Assembly: GCA_013140705.1 (NCBI GenBank)
Contig: JABFSH010000002.1
Span: 37,283-101,282 of the forward strand
Reading direction: 5' to 3'
Source: Methylococcaceae bacterium
GTDB lineage: Bacteria > Pseudomonadota > Gammaproteobacteria > Methylococcales > Methylomonadaceae
DNA length: 64,000 bases
Part shown: piece by piece, positions 61,756-64,000 of the stretch
How positions within the stretch are numbered: position 1 is the first letter of the stretch
Layout of the letters: the number at the start of each line of letters is the position of its first letter
Notes under the pieces: generated by a model
The model's database searches: none
Seen by the model: only the letters and a program-made list of their open reading frames with translations
Told to the model about the DNA's origin: nothing
Translations under genes and position numbers: made by a program

Positions 61756-63464
61756 TAAAATCTCGTGTTAACATCCACTTGCAAAACATCAATGCCAAAA
61801 GGAGGACCGGTGATGACATCCGCACTGAGCCATCTACCCGTCAACCAGACACCATTCATCAAACCGTAGTTACCACCAACAAACCAGCCTTTTGCATTGG
61901 TTCCGCCCAGATGAAAATCGGAATCGGTAAAGGCATCCAGCACTGCATCACGCTCTACATATTTATAAGCGGTAAATAAATTCCAGTGCCCCGCCTTATC
62001 CACCCGTGGCCAGCCTACATCAATTCTCGCCTGCCAGGCAATGGTTTGTTCGTCAACATTTTCAAGTGCCAGTCTGCGCACATCATCGGCCTTAAAACCA
62101 AGATTTTTCGCAAAATCACCACTTAATCTGACGTGATAAGGAGCAAATGCGGCGAAATCGTAGGAGCCATTAATGTTGAGAATGTTGTAATCCGACGCCA
62201 ATCCTACCTGACCAACAGTTTCAAGTGGATCGCTTTGCGTACCCTCGCGACAAACAGTCGCCAAGGTATTGCCTCCTTGCATAAACTCGGGCACAGACGC
62301 ATCATTATCGTCGTTATTAAGATCACAAGTTCCTGTGGCCGAGGTATTAGGAACAGCTTCAGTATTGACATAATCATAATAAGCAACGCCGACCTTGACA
62401 CTGTCCTGGTTCGCAAAGCCCCAATCCACACCCATTTGGCCGCCGAACAACCATTTGTCGCCATGACTGAGTTCGAATTCCTGCAATGGAAATGCACCGG
62501 CTGTCGCAAAGACCATCGGCCCGCTCTCATTGGCTATCTTCATACTACCGGTATCACCCAAGCGATGCCTGACCGTCCCAGCAAAACCTTCAAATGAAAG
62601 ATCCGTATCCCACACCAATTCACTACCGCCGGTAAATTCTCCACCACCTGTATACCAGGGATTTCTAATGCGTCCGCCGGATACCGTCAGCCAGTTAAAC
62701 CGGTCATCATCAACGGCATCGTATTTGAGGAAGGCACGATCGACGGCAAACTCATAACGGTTGCCGGTATTGCCCAGGGTTTGGTTGGTTGATACCGGAT
62801 CGCGGGTATTACCTGTCGACAAACGCACACCAGCATTCAGGCCATCTGCGATCTTTACATCCATTCCCAAGCGCACTCGCTCACGAAAGCGCTGACGATC
62901 TATTGTTGTGTTTCTAAAGGCATTTTCACCAGCCGCCGTGAAGCCAACTGCCTCATTAATTGCTTGTGGATCCGTATAAAAGCTGCCAGTCGGCACGTTA
63001 TCCGCCCCCATAAAGTCATTCTGGGAACGTAACCTGATATCACCCGACAATTTAAACCGGCGCGTCCATTCCGGTAAGGCGTTAGGCAGGCCCCACTGCT
63101 CATTCTTGGCTTTTTGCATGACATCGCCAACGACATCCTCGCGTAGCTCGGCTTTTACCTGTTGTCGAATCTGGTCCTTGACAAAATCGGGCACATAAGC
63201 AACACGCACCTCATCGGGATCAACGGCTTCCTGTTTATTGGCATCGGCTGATTTTGCTTCCGCTACTTGTTGCTCGGCTTCTGTTTCAGCTTGTTTGATC
63301 ATGCCTTCAGCCACCTGTTCAGTAATCACACCCTGCTTGACCAATTGTTTAATCAGATTAGTGGTGGTATTGCGTAACTTAAGCAATTCTTCTTTCTCGC
63401 CTGCTTGTGCCATGCCAGTTGCACACAGCAATGACAAAGCCAGTAGCGATTTTCTGTTATTCAT
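61755..63464 (-). CDS. Putative outer-membrane porin with coiled-coil N-terminus
   Basis: A 569-residue protein. After a signal peptide (SLLALSLLCATGMAQA) comes a helical, charged segment (KEELLKLRNTTTNLIKQLVK, AEGMIKQAETEAEQQ), then a long region of alternating strands (RFKLSGDIRLRSQNDFM, GMDVKIADGLNAGVRLSTGN) ending in DVLQVDVNTRF, a C-terminal aromatic as required for barrel insertion. This matches the putative-porin family often found with TonB/ExbBD genes. ATG 63464 was chosen because it follows AGGAAAAGG and starts the signal peptide; the frame extends 16 codons upstream. Substrate unknown. Confidence 0.85.
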   Translation of the reverse strand: MNNRKSLLALSLLCATGMAQAGEKEELLKLRNTTTNLIKQLVKQGVITEQVAEGMIKQAETEAEQQVAEAKSADANKQEAVDPDEVRVAYVPDFVKDQIRQQVKAELREDVVGDVMQKAKNEQWGLPNALPEWTRRFKLSGDIRLRSQNDFMGADNVPTGSFYTDPQAINEAVGFTAAGENAFRNTTIDRQRFRERVRLGMDVKIADGLNAGVRLSTGNTRDPVSTNQTLGNTGNRYEFAVDRAFLKYDAVDDDRFNWLTVSGGRIRNPWYTGGGEFTGGSELVWDTDLSFEGFAGTVRHRLGDTGSMKIANESGPMVFATAGAFPLQEFELSHGDKWLFGGQMGVDWGFANQDSVKVGVAYYDYVNTEAVPNTSATGTCDLNNDDNDASVPEFMQGGNTLATVCREGTQSDPLETVGQVGLASDYNILNINGSYDFAAFAPYHVRLSGDFAKNLGFKADDVRRLALENVDEQTIAWQARIDVGWPRVDKAGHWNLFTAYKYVERDAVLDAFTDSDFHLGGTNAKGWFVGGNYGLMNGVWLTGRWLSADVITGPPFGIDVLQVDVNTRF

Positions 63465-63487
63465 GCCTTTTCCTGCCGATAATAGTT

Positions 63488-64000
63488 TTAAATTCTTGAT
63501 GAAATCTTCCATTTGAGAGGCTGTTGCATACCTGGCGGTGGTGCATCTTTTATTCTTTTAAACTTGGCCAATTGCCTGATCAGCAGGCTGTCGATCTCCT
63601 GATTTCCACTTCCTTTTGCCAATTCACATCGCTTGACGGTGCCATCGGGCTCAATCCAGACCTTGACAATCGCAGAATAACCTTTTCGTCTGAGATCATC
63701 GTTGTCGGACAAAACATCAAGCAGCGCGTTTTTGGCCAAGCCTGCGTACCATGTATTGGGGTCGCCGCCGCCACCTCCCAAAAGCCCTTTTCCCCCTTTA
63801 CGGCCTACCAGCCCAAAGGCATCCGAACCTGCCGTACCCTCTGCGTCAAGGCCGGTATCCCCTGCGGGCTGCTCATCGGGCACATCGGGTAAGGGCTCCG
63901 GTTCTGATTGGGGCTCCTCAATTTTTTCCTCTACCTCGGGCTCTGGCGGCTTTTCCACTTTAGGTGGCGGTGGCGGCGGTGGCGGCGGTTTCATTAAGGT
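63488..64000 (-). CDS. TonB-like energy transducer, truncated by the window edge
   Basis: The C-terminal ~170 residues of a TonB-family protein. The visible part opens with a proline run (KPPPPPPPPP) and an acidic Pro/Glu spacer, then a glycine-rich linker and a TonB C-terminal domain (~100-168: YSAIVKVWIEPDGTVKRCEL and ending LKWKISSRI). The reading frame is open to the edge, so the N-terminal membrane anchor lies beyond base 64000; the internal methionine at 63994 is probably not the start. It is 23 bp upstream of the porin gene and likely transcribed with it. Confidence 0.85.
   Translation of the reverse strand, partial: TLMKPPPPPPPPPKVEKPPEPEVEEKIEEPQSEPEPLPDVPDEQPAGDTGLDAEGTAGSDAFGLVGRKGGKGLLGGGGGDPNTWYAGLAKNALLDVLSDNDDLRRKGYSAIVKVWIEPDGTVKRCELAKGSGNQEIDSLLIRQLAKFKRIKDAPPPGMQQPLKWKISSRI

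Overview
This window looks like chromosomal DNA from a free-living gammaproteobacterium, most likely a methanotroph-like member of the Methylococcales. That placement is an inference from the gene families: fabA-fabB, slt, ttcA, a fimT/pilV/pilW/pilX/pilY1/pilE pilus cluster, many c-di-GMP proteins, and dispersed palindromes that read through as the peptide RQAHHER. No rRNA, tRNA, CRISPR array or complete insertion sequence was recognised.

Layout. 1-11 kb is a signalling block: a Crp/Fnr-type regulator, a small unknown protein coupled to a double-domain KaiC-like ATPase, a GGDEF-EAL protein, an RlpA-like lipoprotein on the other strand, a CheB-CheR-PAS fusion, and a PAS-GGDEF-EAL protein coupled to it. 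11-12 kb holds a small membrane protein and a lipoprotein of unknown function. 12.3-20.8 kb is a type IV pilus minor-pilin/PilY1 cluster. Its pilV-pilW junction is occupied by a HEPN/MNT toxin-antitoxin-type pair, with the MNT domain joined in frame to PilW. 20.8-23.9 kb carries a small coiled-coil membrane protein and then a fourfold tandem duplication of another coiled-coil membrane-protein gene; the copies differ in their number of 21-bp repeats. 24-26 kb is glgX.

27-46 kb is the most striking region. Seven large same-strand genes, six of them closely packed or overlapping, include unmistakable but greatly enlarged homologues of the poly-gamma-glutamate synthesis proteins PgsC/CapC and PgsB/CapB. 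Between them lie a possible poly-gamma-glutamate hydrolase-like periplasmic protein, a large exported protein with a TPR-like middle, and a lipoprotein with a beta-barrel-like end. A CHASE2/GAF protein with a degenerate kinase-like end stands upstream. I read this as a candidate Gram-negative system for making and exporting an amide-linked polymer. No PgsA/CapA is visible.

46-58 kb is housekeeping: moaD-moaE-glpD against moaC, lpxD, ttcA, fabA-fabB, slt, an MsbA-like ABC exporter and an RNase AM-type PHP protein. 58-64 kb holds a VpsR-like sigma-54 activator, a 1.4-kb gene-free stretch with palindromes and repeat elements, and a leftward group of a TonB-like protein (cut by the window edge), a putative porin and an exported coiled-coil protein.

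Shared themes are c-di-GMP/two-component-like control and surface structures (pili, possible capsule or matrix polymer, outer-membrane transport). Small palindromic elements are scattered through the intergenic DNA, and in pilX they enter a coding region. Functional assignments come from reading motifs by eye; no database search was run.
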